From Zooshikella sp050749885 (GTDB taxonomy: Bacteria; Pseudomonadota; Gammaproteobacteria; Pseudomonadales; Zooshikellaceae): a DNA stretch of 64,000 bases. The position numbers were made by a program, and so were the translations under genes. Shown here piece by piece: positions 19,299-29,259 of the stretch. The stretch lies in assembly GCF_050749885.1 (NCBI RefSeq), contig NZ_JBOIUB010000001.1:1054001-1118000 (forward strand), written 5' to 3'. Numbering within the stretch: position 1 is the first letter of the stretch; every line of letters begins with the position of its first letter. The notes under the pieces are model-generated. The model worked only from the letters and a program-made list of their open reading frames with translations, ran no database searches and had not been told where the DNA came from.

Positions 19299-20350
19299 CT
19301 GAGAAACAAATTATCCTTAAGCCTCTACCATTTGCCTATGGTGGGCCACTTTGTACGGTTCGCTTTAAAGCTTCTCCAGAAGACTTTATTGTTAATGAAG
19401 TGTTGGGCTTTGAACCTTCGGGTCAGGGTGAACACTTTTGTTTGCAGGTGAAAAAAACGGGACAAAATACAGCTTGGGTTGCAGACCAGTTAGCGAATTT
19501 TGTAGGGATTAATAAACGACAAGTCAGTTATTGTGGTCTTAAAGACCGTCATGCAATTACCCGTCAGTGGTTTTCTTTACCCTTTCCAATCAAAAAAGAT
19601 GTTGATTGGCACTTATTTAAGGTACCTGGGGTTGAGATTGAACATGTTGTACGGCACCACCGAAAACTAAAACGGGGAACGCATCTTGGTAATGAATTCC
19701 GTATTCGCTTGTATGGTGAATTTCCTGAAAAGCAAATTGTTGAACAAAAACTAGGTATTATCCAGGCGCGAGGCGTGCCCAATTACTTTGGTGAGCAACG
19801 CTTTGGTATTGCGGGTGATAATGTTCGAGCTGCGGAAGCAAGCTTTGCAAAACAATCATTATCACGCATGTCACCAAACAAACGGAGCATAATACTGTCA
19901 ACTGCGAGGTCTGTTCTGTTTAATCATGTTTTAGCGAGCAGAGTTGCAGATCATAGCTGGAATCAATACTTACCAGGTGATGTACTACAGTTTAATGACG
20001 GTAATACCATTATTAAGGCTGATGCAATTGATGAAGTGATTCTCCAGCGTTTTGAAGCGGGTGAGCTGTTTGCCACAGGCCCTCTTTGGGGTGAAGGAGC
20101 GCTGCTAACCGCTCATGAAGTAGCAAAACTGGAGAAGACTACTGCAGAATCTGTGTCTTTGTTTGCGGACGGCTTGGTCCATGCGGGATTGAAGCAGCAA
20201 CGGCGAAGTTTGGCTTTGGTACCTAAGCAGTTGGTTTGGCAGTGGTTAAGTGAAAACTGCTTAGAAATTAACTTTTTCTTAGCAAAAGGGTTATATGCAA
20301 CCACAGTCATTCGTGAATTGGTGGAGTGGGGGGACTCTCAAACAGCATGA
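19295..20350 (+). CDS. truD: tRNA pseudouridine(13) synthase TruD
   Basis: 351 residues (E. coli 349). Isomerises U13 of tRNA-Glu. The catalytic aspartate is in YCGLKDRHAITRQWFS (about residues 75-90); FIVNEVLGFEPSGQGEH, KTGQNTAWVADQLA and GVPNYFGEQRFG are family motifs. It overlaps ispF (ATGA) and surE (ATGA). Confidence 0.95.
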   Translation: MTEKQIILKPLPFAYGGPLCTVRFKASPEDFIVNEVLGFEPSGQGEHFCLQVKKTGQNTAWVADQLANFVGINKRQVSYCGLKDRHAITRQWFSLPFPIKKDVDWHLFKVPGVEIEHVVRHHRKLKRGTHLGNEFRIRLYGEFPEKQIVEQKLGIIQARGVPNYFGEQRFGIAGDNVRAAEASFAKQSLSRMSPNKRSIILSTARSVLFNHVLASRVADHSWNQYLPGDVLQFNDGNTIIKADAIDEVILQRFEAGELFATGPLWGEGALLTAHEVAKLEKTTAESVSLFADGLVHAGLKQQRRSLALVPKQLVWQWLSENCLEINFFLAKGLYATTVIRELVEWGDSQTA

Positions 20351-21096
20351 AGTTTTTATTAGCTAATGATGATGGGGTTTTTGCACCTGGCTTGATGGCA
20401 CTTTATGAAACAGTATCGCAAATTGGCCAGTGTGATGTGGTGGCACCAGATCAGGATCGTAGTGGTGCGAGTAGTGCATTGACTTTAGATAAACCGTTAC
20501 GTCCCACTCGCTTAGCAAATGGTTTTATTAGCTTGAATGGGACGCCTACTGACTGTGTTCACTTGGGGATTAACGGCTTATTGCCCCAGGAGCCTGATAT
20601 GGTGGTCAGTGGCATTAACTTGGGCGCTAATCTCGGTGATGATGTATTGTACTCAGGTACTGTGGCGGCTGCTTTAGAGGGGCGATTTTTAGCAACGCCT
20701 GCTATTGCTGTCTCATTATGTAGTCGTTCTGCCGCTAATTTAAAAACCGCCGCTCATGTTGTACAACAATTAGTGTCTAATATTGAAGCGTTGATATTGC
20801 CGCCTCGTAGTATTCTTAATGTCAATGTACCTGACTGTCCCTGGTCTGAAATTAAAGGTATCCAGTTAACAAGACTTGGCCATAGAGCGAGAGCGGCAAA
20901 ACCAGTTAAACAAACTGACCCTAGAGGCAAAGAGGGATACTGGATTTCAGTAGTAGGAAAGGGGGAGGACGCAGGAGAAGGGACGGACTTCCATGCAGTC
21001 AAAGCTGGTTATGTTTCAGTGACCCCATTACAAATTGATAAAACACATTACCAAGTGTTTTCACATGTAGGGAGTTGGTTGGAGGAAATTTTGTGA
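20347..21096 (+). CDS. surE: 5'/3'-nucleotidase SurE
   Basis: 249 residues (E. coli 253). Metal-dependent phosphatase acting on nucleoside monophosphates and exopolyphosphate, linked to stationary-phase survival. It starts MKFLLANDDGVFAPGL, with the catalytic aspartates at D8 and D9, and holds VVAPDQDRSGASSALT, GTPTDCVHLG and SGINLGANLGDDVLYSGTVAA. ATG at 20347 is chosen because it overlaps the truD stop (ATGA) and has the G-rich GGAGTGGGGGGA tract just upstream. pcm overlaps its end. Confidence 0.95.
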   Translation: MKFLLANDDGVFAPGLMALYETVSQIGQCDVVAPDQDRSGASSALTLDKPLRPTRLANGFISLNGTPTDCVHLGINGLLPQEPDMVVSGINLGANLGDDVLYSGTVAAALEGRFLATPAIAVSLCSRSAANLKTAAHVVQQLVSNIEALILPPRSILNVNVPDCPWSEIKGIQLTRLGHRARAAKPVKQTDPRGKEGYWISVVGKGEDAGEGTDFHAVKAGYVSVTPLQIDKTHYQVFSHVGSWLEEIL

Positions 21097-21755
21097 AAAA
21101 GTTGGATGTTGCCGGGATTGGCATGACTTCCCAACGTACTCGAGAACGTCTTATTCGGCGTTTACAGCAAGAGGGAATTAAGGATGAGCGCGTGCTGGAG
21201 GTTATGCGTGATGTTCCTCGACACTTGTTTGTTGATGAAGCACTTTCGCATCGCGCTTATGAAGATACTGCTTTACCCATCGGGTTTAGTCAAACCCTTT
21301 CACAGCCTTATATTGTTGCCAGAATGACGGAGGCTTTGCGTCAATCTGGGCCATTAGGAAAGGTATTGGAAATTGGTACAGGCTCTGGTTACCAGACCAT
21401 AATTTTATCCCAACTTTGCTCTCAAGTATTTTCGGTTGAAAGAATAAAATCATTGCAGAGAAAAGCAGAGCAGAAACTTCGACAATTAAATGTTAGGAAT
21501 GTACGTTTTCGCTACGGGGATGGATTTGAAGGATGGCCAGGTTATGCACCTTATGATGGCATTATTGTTACGGCTGCACCAGAAGATGTGCCAGAAAAAC
21601 TAATAGACCAACTCGCAGAAGGAGGGCGTATGGTGATACCGATTGGGCAGAGTTATGAACAACAGTTAGTATTGTTGACTAAGACTTCAACGGGAATTAC
21701 CCAGCGTATGCTTGCGCCTGTTAGGTTTGTCCCATTATTACCTGGTGCCGTATGA
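21093..21755 (+). CDS. pcm: Protein-L-isoaspartate O-methyltransferase
   Basis: 220 residues. Repairs isoaspartyl damage in ageing proteins using SAM. Motifs: GMTSQRTRERLIRRL near the start, DEALSHRAYEDTALPIGFSQTLSQP, the SAM-binding VLEIGTGSGYQT and GRMVIPIG. GTG at 21093 is chosen: it overlaps the surE stop (GTGA), and GGAGGA (21081-21086) lies 6 bases upstream. surE-pcm-nlpD-rpoS is the classical stationary-phase cluster, although here another gene lies between pcm and nlpD. Confidence 0.95.
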   Translation: MKKLDVAGIGMTSQRTRERLIRRLQQEGIKDERVLEVMRDVPRHLFVDEALSHRAYEDTALPIGFSQTLSQPYIVARMTEALRQSGPLGKVLEIGTGSGYQTIILSQLCSQVFSVERIKSLQRKAEQKLRQLNVRNVRFRYGDGFEGWPGYAPYDGIIVTAAPEDVPEKLIDQLAEGGRMVIPIGQSYEQQLVLLTKTSTGITQRMLAPVRFVPLLPGAV

Positions 21756-21791
21756 TTATACCCTTCTAACAAAATGGCAGTAAGGGTGTAA
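21756..21791 (+). repeat. ATACCC/GGGTGT hairpin after pcm
   Basis: TTATACCCTT and AAGGGTGTAA form a 10-pair stem with one G-T wobble and a 16-base loop, starting right at the pcm stop. It may act as a weak terminator. The same ATACCC...GGGTAT core recurs at 25583-25616 and 39685-39704. Confidence 0.45.
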
Positions 21792-21863
21792 CTAACGAAT
21801 CAATAGGGCTAGCCTTTTTTCAAACAAGAGATAAACAGTTATTTTATTAAAGGTTCTTTTATT

Positions 21864-22778
21864 ATGCTGTTGTTATTTTTAAAAGGTATGGCCATGGGGG
21901 CGGCTGATATTGTGCCAGGTGTTTCAGGAGGAACGATAGCTTTTATCACTGGAATTTATGATCAACTGATCGAGTCTGTTCGCCGTGTCAATCACCAAGC
22001 GCTTCGCCTTTTATTTAGTGATGGTTGGAAGGCGGCTTGGGAATATATTAATGGCCCATTTATTGTCACTTTGTTTATGGGCATTTTAGTAAGTATTTTC
22101 TCGCTTTCTCAAGTCATTAGTTATTTATTATTAAATTATCCTGTACATCTCTGGTCGTTCTTTTTTGGACTTATCATTGTCTCTGCATTTTTTATTATTC
22201 GGCAAATTGAACGTTGGCAATTTTCCAGTTTAATGAGTGCTATTTCTGGAACTGTGTTTGCGTTTTGGATTACCGTCGCTACGCCTATTACGATGTCTGC
22301 AGACTATTTTCATCTATTTTTAGGTGGCGCTATCGCTGTATGCGCAATGATATTACCCGGTGTGTCGGGGAGTTTTATTTTACTGTTGCTAGGCTTATAT
22401 GCTCCTGTTATTGATGCGATAAAGTCATTTAATATTCTCACCATAGCGACAATTGGTTTAGGTTGTGTGACAGGGTTATTATTATTTTCTAATGTTTTAG
22501 CATGGTTATTAAAAAATGTAAGGGATATAACATTTGCATTTTTAACTGGATTAATGATGGGATCCCTTAATAAAGTTTGGCCCTGGAAAGTCACCGAAAG
22601 TATGCGTCTAAATAGTGAAGGTCATGAGGTACCTTTTTTACAAAAAAATGTTTCACCTTTTGATTATGAAATGATTACCGGTGAGTCAAGCTCACTTGTG
22701 TTGGCAATAATTTTAATGATTACCGCTATTGTTTTAGTTATAAGTTTAGATCGTTTAAGAAGACCGGTTCATGACTAG
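21864..22778 (+). CDS. DUF368 polytopic membrane protein (PopT-type polyprenyl phosphate transporter family)
   Basis: 304 residues with about eight membrane segments. The opening LFLKGMAMGAADIVPGVSGGTIAFITGIYD is the DUF368 signature, and its internal counterpart AMILPGVSGSFILLLLGLY marks the inverted repeat typical of this fold. Members of the family have been implicated in returning undecaprenyl phosphate across the inner membrane for reuse in wall and LPS synthesis. That role is family knowledge and has not been shown for this gene. It separates pcm from nlpD, with a leader of about 110 bases, and may have its own promoter. Confidence 0.85.
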   Translation: MLLLFLKGMAMGAADIVPGVSGGTIAFITGIYDQLIESVRRVNHQALRLLFSDGWKAAWEYINGPFIVTLFMGILVSIFSLSQVISYLLLNYPVHLWSFFFGLIIVSAFFIIRQIERWQFSSLMSAISGTVFAFWITVATPITMSADYFHLFLGGAIAVCAMILPGVSGSFILLLLGLYAPVIDAIKSFNILTIATIGLGCVTGLLLFSNVLAWLLKNVRDITFAFLTGLMMGSLNKVWPWKVTESMRLNSEGHEVPFLQKNVSPFDYEMITGESSSLVLAIILMITAIVLVISLDRLRRPVHD

Positions 22779-22956
22779 TCTGGAGTGACCGGCGATTAGT
22801 TTTAGTATGATAAAGAATGGAATATTTGTTCTATTTTTTGTTGATGAAGTTCAAAAAAATGAGTTTTTTAGATTTTTTTATCGTAGGGTTAATTTTGTTT
22901 ATTTTGTTATGGAATAATAATTACTGTAACATTTTCGTTTTACCGAGCCATCTCAG

Positions 22957-23757
22957 GTGAAAATAGTGACGTTATACAGTCAAAAATTTGCCGTTTTTTG
23001 TTATCACACTTTTATTGTGATGTGTTTTGTTTTGTTGCAAGGGTGTATTTCAGGTGGTTCCTATGCACCTGTTACAGACCGTAATCAAAGGCCAAAAGTA
23101 ACTTCAGGATTTCATACGGTGAAACCGGGTGAAACGCTTTATTCTATTGCAGCTCATTATGGTTGGGACTATAAAGCGTTAGCAAACGCCAACAATATTC
23201 AGCCACCCTACACGATTTATCCTCAGCAGCGTATTGTTTTTGAGCATTCAAAAATAAAATCTGTTGCCAAGAAAAAAGAACCTAAAGTTATAAAACAAAC
23301 GACTGTTGCAAACAAATCAAAGAGTATAAATGTCAAAAAAACAACTCGAAAAGTAAATCCCAAAAAAGTGTCATCAGTTGCTAATCTTGGGTGGCAGTGG
23401 CCTGTGAGTGGAAAAGTTGTTTCACAATTTACTACAAAAGGTAAGGTTAACAAGGGTATTGATATTGAGGCAAAATTAGGTCAGCCTGTTAGCTCAGCGG
23501 CCGAAGGAAAAGTTATTTATGCGGGAAGTAGTCCGCTGGGGTATGGAAAATTAATAATAATTGAACATAACAGTAAATATTTAAGCACCTACGGACATAT
23601 ACAATCATTAGCAGTCAAGGAAGGCGACCGGGTTAAAATGGGACAAAAAATCGCAGAACTGGGTAGTAATGGTAGTGCTAAAGCGGTTCTTCATTTTGAG
23701 ATTCGCCATAAAAATAAAGGCAAACCTGTAAACCCACTGAAGTATTTGCCGAAATAA
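22957..23757 (+). CDS. nlpD: Murein hydrolase activator NlpD (LysM, M23-like lipoprotein)
   Basis: 266 residues from a GTG start. The N-terminus has a hydrophobic segment ending in a lipobox (VLLQGC, Cys30), so it should be a lipoprotein. A LysM domain follows (FHTVKPGETLYSIAAHYGWDYKAL, about residues 51-95), then a lysine-rich linker and a degenerate LytM/M23 domain (about 150-262). The zinc ligands of active M23 enzymes are missing: the first motif reads NKGIDIE with no histidine, and the HxH is VLHFEIR with only one. This is as expected for NlpD, which activates the amidase AmiC at the septum rather than cutting peptidoglycan. Another in-frame GTG lies at 22966. Confidence 0.92.
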   Translation: MKIVTLYSQKFAVFCYHTFIVMCFVLLQGCISGGSYAPVTDRNQRPKVTSGFHTVKPGETLYSIAAHYGWDYKALANANNIQPPYTIYPQQRIVFEHSKIKSVAKKKEPKVIKQTTVANKSKSINVKKTTRKVNPKKVSSVANLGWQWPVSGKVVSQFTTKGKVNKGIDIEAKLGQPVSSAAEGKVIYAGSSPLGYGKLIIIEHNSKYLSTYGHIQSLAVKEGDRVKMGQKIAELGSNGSAKAVLHFEIRHKNKGKPVNPLKYLPK

Positions 23758-23844
23758 TAACTACTTAACCCATGTACTGCGAATTAATCAGTGTGTCATG
23801 GATAGACAACAATAATTATATCAACCTAACCAGACGCAGGATTT

Positions 23845-24870
23845 ATGACTATGGCGCTAAAAAGGGAAAACACTGAATTTTCCGAATACGAGCATGATAT
23901 GATTCAAGTTCCTGACGAATTTGAAGAATCTGATGATAACGAGTCATTTGAGGCAGATGATAGTAAATCCAGTTCCAGTCATAATCGGTCAGCTTCGGCT
24001 GCTAATAAAAAGAACGAAGATGAGGAGGGGTTTTATAAAAGTCTGGACGCAACTCAACTTTATTTGAATGAAATAGGTTACTCTCCATTATTAACGCCAG
24101 AAGAAGAAGTACACTATGCTCGACTAGCACTTAAAGGCGATGAGGCGGGTCGGCGTAGAATGATTGAGAGTAATTTACGCTTGGTTGTTAAAATTTCACG
24201 ACGTTATGTTAATCGGGGATTAACGCTATTAGACCTTATTGAAGAAGGTAATTTAGGACTCATACGTGCCGTTGAAAAGTTTGACCCTGAACGAGGATTT
24301 CGTTTTTCGACTTATGCTACATGGTGGATTCGACAAACGATAGAACGGGCTATCATGAATCAAACCAGGACGATACGGTTACCGATTCATGTGGTAAAAG
24401 AATTGAATGTTTATTTGCGTGCTGCACGTGAATTAACGCAAAAGCTCGATCATGAACCCTCACCAGAAGAAATTGCTGATTTACTAGACAAGCCTGTTGA
24501 TGATGTTAAACGAATGTTAGGTTTAAATGAGCGTGTGTCTTCTGTAGATACACCTTTAGGGCCTGACTCTGATAAATCAATACTAGATACAATTTCGGAT
24601 GAAAATGATGCTGATCCAGCACAGGTATTACAGGAGACAGACTTAAATAGCAGTATTGATAAATGGCTAGGTGAATTATCCGAAAAGCAAAGGGAAGTCA
24701 TTGCCCGTCGATTTGGCTTAAGAGGTTATGAAACAAGCACTTTAGAAGAAGTGGGACGTGAAATTGGACTGACCCGTGAACGTGTGCGTCAAATACAAGT
24801 TGAAGCGCTAAAACGTTTAAGAGTCATTTTGGAAAAACAGGGTTTATCAAGTGACGCATTATTTAGTTAA
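23845..24870 (+). CDS. rpoS: RNA polymerase sigma factor RpoS
   Basis: 341 residues. Stationary-phase and stress sigma factor. After an acidic, serine-rich N-terminus (residues 1-60) come region 1.2 (DATQLYLNEIGYSPLLTPEEE), region 2 (NLRLVVKISRRYVNRGLTLLDLI to FSTYATWWIRQTIERAI), region 3, and region 4 with the helix-turn-helix TLEEVGREIGLTRERVRQIQ. Starts at 23845 or the second ATG at 23851 are both possible; the CAGGA motif suits either. As in related bacteria, a promoter inside nlpD is likely, though none was identified here. A strong terminator follows. Confidence 0.96.
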   Translation: MTMALKRENTEFSEYEHDMIQVPDEFEESDDNESFEADDSKSSSSHNRSASAANKKNEDEEGFYKSLDATQLYLNEIGYSPLLTPEEEVHYARLALKGDEAGRRRMIESNLRLVVKISRRYVNRGLTLLDLIEEGNLGLIRAVEKFDPERGFRFSTYATWWIRQTIERAIMNQTRTIRLPIHVVKELNVYLRAARELTQKLDHEPSPEEIADLLDKPVDDVKRMLGLNERVSSVDTPLGPDSDKSILDTISDENDADPAQVLQETDLNSSIDKWLGELSEKQREVIARRFGLRGYETSTLEEVGREIGLTRERVRQIQVEALKRLRVILEKQGLSSDALFS

Positions 24871-24894
24871 TGGTTAGCCTTATTATTTTCCAAT

Positions 24895-24924
24895 AAAAAA
24901 CCGAGTAGTATTACTCGGTTTTTT
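24895..24924 (+). terminator. Rho-independent terminator after rpoS
   Basis: AAAAAACCGAGTA / TACTCGGTTTTTT, a perfect 13-base stem with a 4-base loop (GTAT), ending in a T run. The A-run upstream makes it effective in both directions, so it can also stop transcripts from fdxA on the minus strand. Confidence 0.92.
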
Positions 24925-25026
24925 ATTGGGCGTTAAATATGAAAAAATATTTAATAAATATATGCTAAAATAAATTAATTAAAAATATATTGCTATTGAT
25001 ATACTCATAGTGATGAGTATAAATAT

Positions 25027-25350
25027 TTAACGCTCTAAATAAGAAAGTTTTCCTTCAACGCCATTCCAGTCATCGGCATCAGAAGGTGCATCTTTTTTCT
25101 CTGTTATGTTATCCCATACTTCTGCTAATTCTGCATTCAACTCTTTAAAGTGCTCTTGGTCGTCTGGTAGCTCATCCTCAGCAAAGATAGCATTTGCTGG
25201 ACACTCAGGTTCACATAATGCGCAGTCAATGCACTCGTCTGGATGAATGACTAAAAAGTTAGGTCCTTCATAGAAACAGTCAACTGGGCAGACTTCAACG
25301 CAATCCGTGTATTTGCACTTGATGCAGTTTTCGCCAACTACAAATGCCAT
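25027..25350 (-). CDS. fdxA: 7Fe ferredoxin FdxA
   Basis: 107-residue electron carrier with one 3Fe-4S and one 4Fe-4S cluster. The cysteine pattern is CIKCKYTDCVEVCPVDC (Cys 9, 12, 17, 21, 25) and CIDCALCEPEC (Cys 40, 43, 46, 50); the C-terminus is acidic and helical. The start ATG on the minus strand is at 25350, with a GAGT stretch 7-10 bases upstream. It lies downstream of mutS on the same strand, the standard Pseudomonas arrangement, and converges on rpoS. Confidence 0.95.
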   Translation of the reverse strand: MAFVVGENCIKCKYTDCVEVCPVDCFYEGPNFLVIHPDECIDCALCEPECPANAIFAEDELPDDQEHFKELNAELAEVWDNITEKKDAPSDADDWNGVEGKLSYLER

Positions 25351-25582
25351 GGGTGTTTTACTCCATCAATAATCAGGCTAACCAACAGAAAGTTAGTTTA
25401 TCAGTTATTAAAAAGACATTATAGATAATCGTTGCTTATAAGCAGCTTTTTCTAGATGAATTTACACTAAATTTATAGCTAAATGAATTAAGTATGCTTA
25501 AAAGCGAATAAAACTATACTTATAACGTTGTACCTTTTGTATAGTTTGCATAGGCGTCTAACAAAAGATCACATGGTAGAGT

Positions 25583-25616
25583 ACGTATTATACCCCGAAT
25601 GAAGGGTATAATACGT
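25583..25616. repeat. Perfect 13-base palindrome between mutS and fdxA
   Basis: ACGTATTATACCC and GGGTATAATACGT form a perfect inverted repeat with an 8-base loop. It lies 16 bases after the mutS stop, so it could stop mutS transcription, but there is no T run on either side. A near copy with the same loop length is at 39685-39704. Confidence 0.65.
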
Positions 25617-25631
25617 GGCTATTTGCTGTAA

Positions 25632-28268
25632 CTATAGCTGTTCCTTAATTTGATACAACATATCCAGCGCTTGGCGTGGTGTCATATTATCAATATTAAG
25701 CTTTTCCAATTTGGCAATAACGGGGTGAGGTGCACTTGCAAAAAGGTCAGACTGAATTGGTTCCGCTTTTTTACGTTTGGAAGTTGATTTAGATGTGACC
25801 GGTTGTGATGTATTGGCATCAATAGTTTGATGGTCTTCTGTAGCCTGCTGATGAGAATGTGATTCTGCTTCAAGCTGTTGCAGTTTTTCTCGTGCTAAAC
25901 CGATAACCGAATGGGGTACGCCTGCAAGTTGCGCGACCTGTAAGCCATAACTTTGATTCGCAGGACCTTCATGAACCGTATGCAGAAAGACAATACGCTC
26001 ATTGTGTTCGGTCGCATTCAGGTGAACATTGACTACATTATGATGAGCATCAGGCAAGGCTGTGAGCTCAAAATAGTGAGTCGCAAACAGGGTGAATGCT
26101 TGTACATGTTGTGCTAAGTGTGAGGCACACGCCCAAGCTAATGACAAACCATCAAAAGTACTGGTACCCCGACCAATTTCATCCATAAGGACTAAACTGT
26201 TGGGGGTTGCATTATTAAGGATATTCGCAGTCTCAGTCATTTCTACCATAAAGGTTGATCGTCCCCCTGCTAGGTCATCAGATGAACCAATACGGGTGAA
26301 AATACGATCAACAATACTGAGCTGGGTTTTAGTGGCGGGTACAAAACTACCAATATGTGCTAAAAGCGCAATGAGTGCTGTCTGTCGCATATACGTTGAC
26401 TTACCACCCATGTTTGGCCCAGTAATAATCAACATACGACGATCGCTGCACAGTGAGACATTATTCGCCACAAATGGCTCATCTAATACCTGCTCAACGA
26501 CCGGATGACGACCTTCTTCAATGTTTAGTCCAGGAGCATCTATAAAGGTTGGTTGACAGAAATTCAGTGTTTCTGCACGTTCAGCTAAGTTATTAAGCAC
26601 ATCCAGTGCAGCCAGTGCAGATGCTGTTTCTTGAAGTGGTGCTAGGTCGGTAGCCAGTGTTTCTATCAACTGTTCATAGAGCTGCTTTTCCCTTGCAAGT
26701 GCACGACTTTTACTACTGAGTGCTTTATCTTCGAAGGTTTTTAGTTCTGGTGTGATGAAACGTTCAGCATTTTTTAAGGTTTGTCTACGAATATAATGGG
26801 TTGGTGCTTGTTGTGCTTGCTGACGGCTGATTTCAATAAAATAGCCATGAACGCGGTTATACCCCACCTTTAGTGTGCTAATGCCCGTTTTTTGTCGCTC
26901 TTCCGTTTCTAGTTTGATGAGGTAATCGCCAGCATTTTCACTGATGGCGCGTAGCTCATCAAGCTCATCATCATAGCCCTCGGCGATCACACCACCATCA
27001 CGAATAACTACAGGAGGATTAGGTATAATCGCACGTTGTAGCAAGTCGACAAGTGTCGGGTAAGTGCTGATTTGAGTAACCAGTGTCTCAATTAAGCCAC
27101 CATTTATTGCTTGCAGTAAGTCTTGTAAGTCCGGTAATACGGCAAGTGCATCCCGTAGACGGGCTAGGTCGCGTGGACGTGAGGAGCGAAGGGCTATACG
27201 TGCCAATATACGTTCAATATCACCAATCTGTTTTAGGGTTTGGTGTATACCTTCATAGTGATAGTTTTCCAGTAACGCCGTAATGGTTTGTTGCCGCAGT
27301 GCTAATGTATGGTGGTCACGCAGTGGGCGGTTTAACCAGCGGTTAAGGAGTCGGCTACCCATTGCTGTAGACGTATGATCCATTACTGAAAGTAAGGTGT
27401 TATCTCGGCTGCCGGATAGATTGGTAGTGATTTCCAAATTACGACGAGTAGCAGCGTCAAGAATAACACTTTCTTCATGACGATCGACATGAAGAGCACG
27501 TAAGTGCGGCAGGGCAGTGCGTTGGGTTTCTTTTGCATACTGTAAAAGGGATCCTGCAGCTTCAATCGCTATGGATAAGTGCTCACAACCAAAACCTGCT
27601 AAATCTTGAGTGCCAAACTGATGTGTGAGTTGTTGATAGGCAGACTCATAATCAAAATCCCAAGGTGCGCGTTTTCGAACACCCTTATATGGTTGTAACA
27701 ATGACCCGTAATCTTTTTCTTCACTGACTAGAATTTCAGCAGGCGACAGTCGTTGTAGTTCTGCCTGTGCTGCTTCAAATCCGGTTAATTCAGTCACATG
27801 AAAGCGACCACTGCTAATATCTAAGGTAGCTAACCCATAGGTTGACTCATGGCAGTGAAGCGCAGCCAGCAAATTGTCTTGTCGTTCTTCTAATAGCGCT
27901 TCGTCACTAATGGTTCCAGGCGTTAAAATACGTACTACTTTTCTTTCTACTGGTCCTTTACTGGTAGCGGGATCACCCACTTGTTCGCAGATTGCGACAG
28001 ATTCCCCCAATTTGACGAGTTTTGCTAAGTAGCCATCAACAGAGTGAAAAGGGATACCTGCCATTGGGATGGGTTCACCTGCAGACTGGCCTCGCGCTGT
28101 TAATGTAATATCCAGTAAGTGGGCTGCTTTTTTGGCATCATCATAAAATAACTCATAAAAATCCCCCATTCGATAAAACACAAGCTCCTCACGGTGCTGC
28201 TGTTTTATCTTCAGGTATTGTTGCATCATGGGGGTGTGTTGAGCTTGTTGTTGCTTTACTTTAGTCAT
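25632..28268 (-). CDS. mutS: DNA mismatch repair protein MutS
   Basis: About 878 residues (E. coli 853), minus strand. Recognises mismatches and recruits MutL. The mismatch-reading FYELF motif is near the N-terminus (YRMGDFYELFYDDA), followed by the connector, lever and clamp domains; the ABC-type ATPase has Walker A GPNMGGKST and Walker B LVLMDEIGRGTSTFDG. The C-terminal tail includes a polar, low-complexity linker (SHSHQQATEDHQ) before the tetramerisation helix. ATG at 28268 is preferred; a TTG at 28277 would add three residues. Confidence 0.96.
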   Translation of the reverse strand: MTKVKQQQAQHTPMMQQYLKIKQQHREELVFYRMGDFYELFYDDAKKAAHLLDITLTARGQSAGEPIPMAGIPFHSVDGYLAKLVKLGESVAICEQVGDPATSKGPVERKVVRILTPGTISDEALLEERQDNLLAALHCHESTYGLATLDISSGRFHVTELTGFEAAQAELQRLSPAEILVSEEKDYGSLLQPYKGVRKRAPWDFDYESAYQQLTHQFGTQDLAGFGCEHLSIAIEAAGSLLQYAKETQRTALPHLRALHVDRHEESVILDAATRRNLEITTNLSGSRDNTLLSVMDHTSTAMGSRLLNRWLNRPLRDHHTLALRQQTITALLENYHYEGIHQTLKQIGDIERILARIALRSSRPRDLARLRDALAVLPDLQDLLQAINGGLIETLVTQISTYPTLVDLLQRAIIPNPPVVIRDGGVIAEGYDDELDELRAISENAGDYLIKLETEERQKTGISTLKVGYNRVHGYFIEISRQQAQQAPTHYIRRQTLKNAERFITPELKTFEDKALSSKSRALAREKQLYEQLIETLATDLAPLQETASALAALDVLNNLAERAETLNFCQPTFIDAPGLNIEEGRHPVVEQVLDEPFVANNVSLCSDRRMLIITGPNMGGKSTYMRQTALIALLAHIGSFVPATKTQLSIVDRIFTRIGSSDDLAGGRSTFMVEMTETANILNNATPNSLVLMDEIGRGTSTFDGLSLAWACASHLAQHVQAFTLFATHYFELTALPDAHHNVVNVHLNATEHNERIVFLHTVHEGPANQSYGLQVAQLAGVPHSVIGLAREKLQQLEAESHSHQQATEDHQTIDANTSQPVTSKSTSKRKKAEPIQSDLFASAPHPVIAKLEKLNIDNMTPRQALDMLYQIKEQL

Positions 28269-28507
28269 CGATAACAAACGATCTCTTTGCTCACATAGGA
28301 AAACAGATAATGGGAGAGGATTTTAAGGGTTTATGAGTCACTGACAACCGACTTTTAATAATAATGACAAAAGTCCTTGTTTTGGATTGGGAGACATCGA
28401 ATAAACTCTCAGGGATATAGAGCAGTCGTCGTATTTTTTCAGTTAAATCGCGTTACATTACGCTATAGGTTGTACGATTGAAAGTGTTGAATAACGTGTG
28501 GTGAATT

Positions 28508-29005
28508 ATGGATACATTTGAAGATCAGGCTTACGTACTTGCCGAAACAGTGGGTCAAGCACTAAAACAAAGTGAGCTGAAGTTAGCAACAGCAGAATCT
28601 TGTACCGGTGGGTGGGTTGCCCAAGAAGTGACAGCCGTGCCTGGTAGTTCTGCCTGGTTTGAAGGTGGTTTTGTGACCTATTCTAATGAGGCCAAACATC
28701 ACATGCTGGGTGTTTCGCTGGCTGTGCTAGAGGAGTTTGGCGCAGTAAGTGAGCCTGTTGTCATTCAAATGGCTGAAGGTGTTTTACTGCATACGCGAGC
28801 AGATCTTGCCATTGCTATTAGCGGCATTGCTGGGCCAACAGGTGGAAGCCATGTCAAACCAGTAGGTACTGTTTGGATTGCATGGTCTGCAACAGGTCGT
28901 CAGACGTTGACCAGGCACTTTGAGTTTAACGGTGATCGTCGTCAGATACGTCAGCAAGCCGTGTTAGCGGCACTTACTGGCATAATGGACCGGCTAAGGA
29001 ATTAG
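28508..29005 (+). CDS. pncC: Nicotinamide-nucleotide amidohydrolase PncC (CinA C-terminal family)
   Basis: 165-residue single-domain CinA-C protein. It deamidates NMN to nicotinate mononucleotide, recycling the NMN released by DNA ligase. Motifs: TAESCTGGWVAQEVTAVPGSSAWFEGGFVTYSNEAK at the N-terminal side (residues 28-64), then VSEPVVIQMAEG and AIAISGIAGPTGG. The N-terminal molybdopterin-like domain of full CinA is absent, as usual for the gene next to recA in gammaproteobacteria. Confidence 0.93.
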   Translation: MDTFEDQAYVLAETVGQALKQSELKLATAESCTGGWVAQEVTAVPGSSAWFEGGFVTYSNEAKHHMLGVSLAVLEEFGAVSEPVVIQMAEGVLLHTRADLAIAISGIAGPTGGSHVKPVGTVWIAWSATGRQTLTRHFEFNGDRRQIRQQAVLAALTGIMDRLRN

Positions 29006-29259
29006 TCTTTAAGGTGCGTTCAACACTACCAGGTTATAACCGTTTACCAAAAGTGTTCGGTTGAATCTTTAGTTGTGCATATAGGGTTATATAATAAATG
29101 CTGGATTGTTTTTATACGGTTATTGTCTCATTAAAAATCTTCCATCTGATTGCAACTCATAAGAATTGAGCTTTAGGTTAAGTGCCTGGTGGTAGAGAGA
29201 TGATCTAGTTAAAAAAAATACTGTTTTATACTAGGCGGAATGGGAAATCTATGACATAA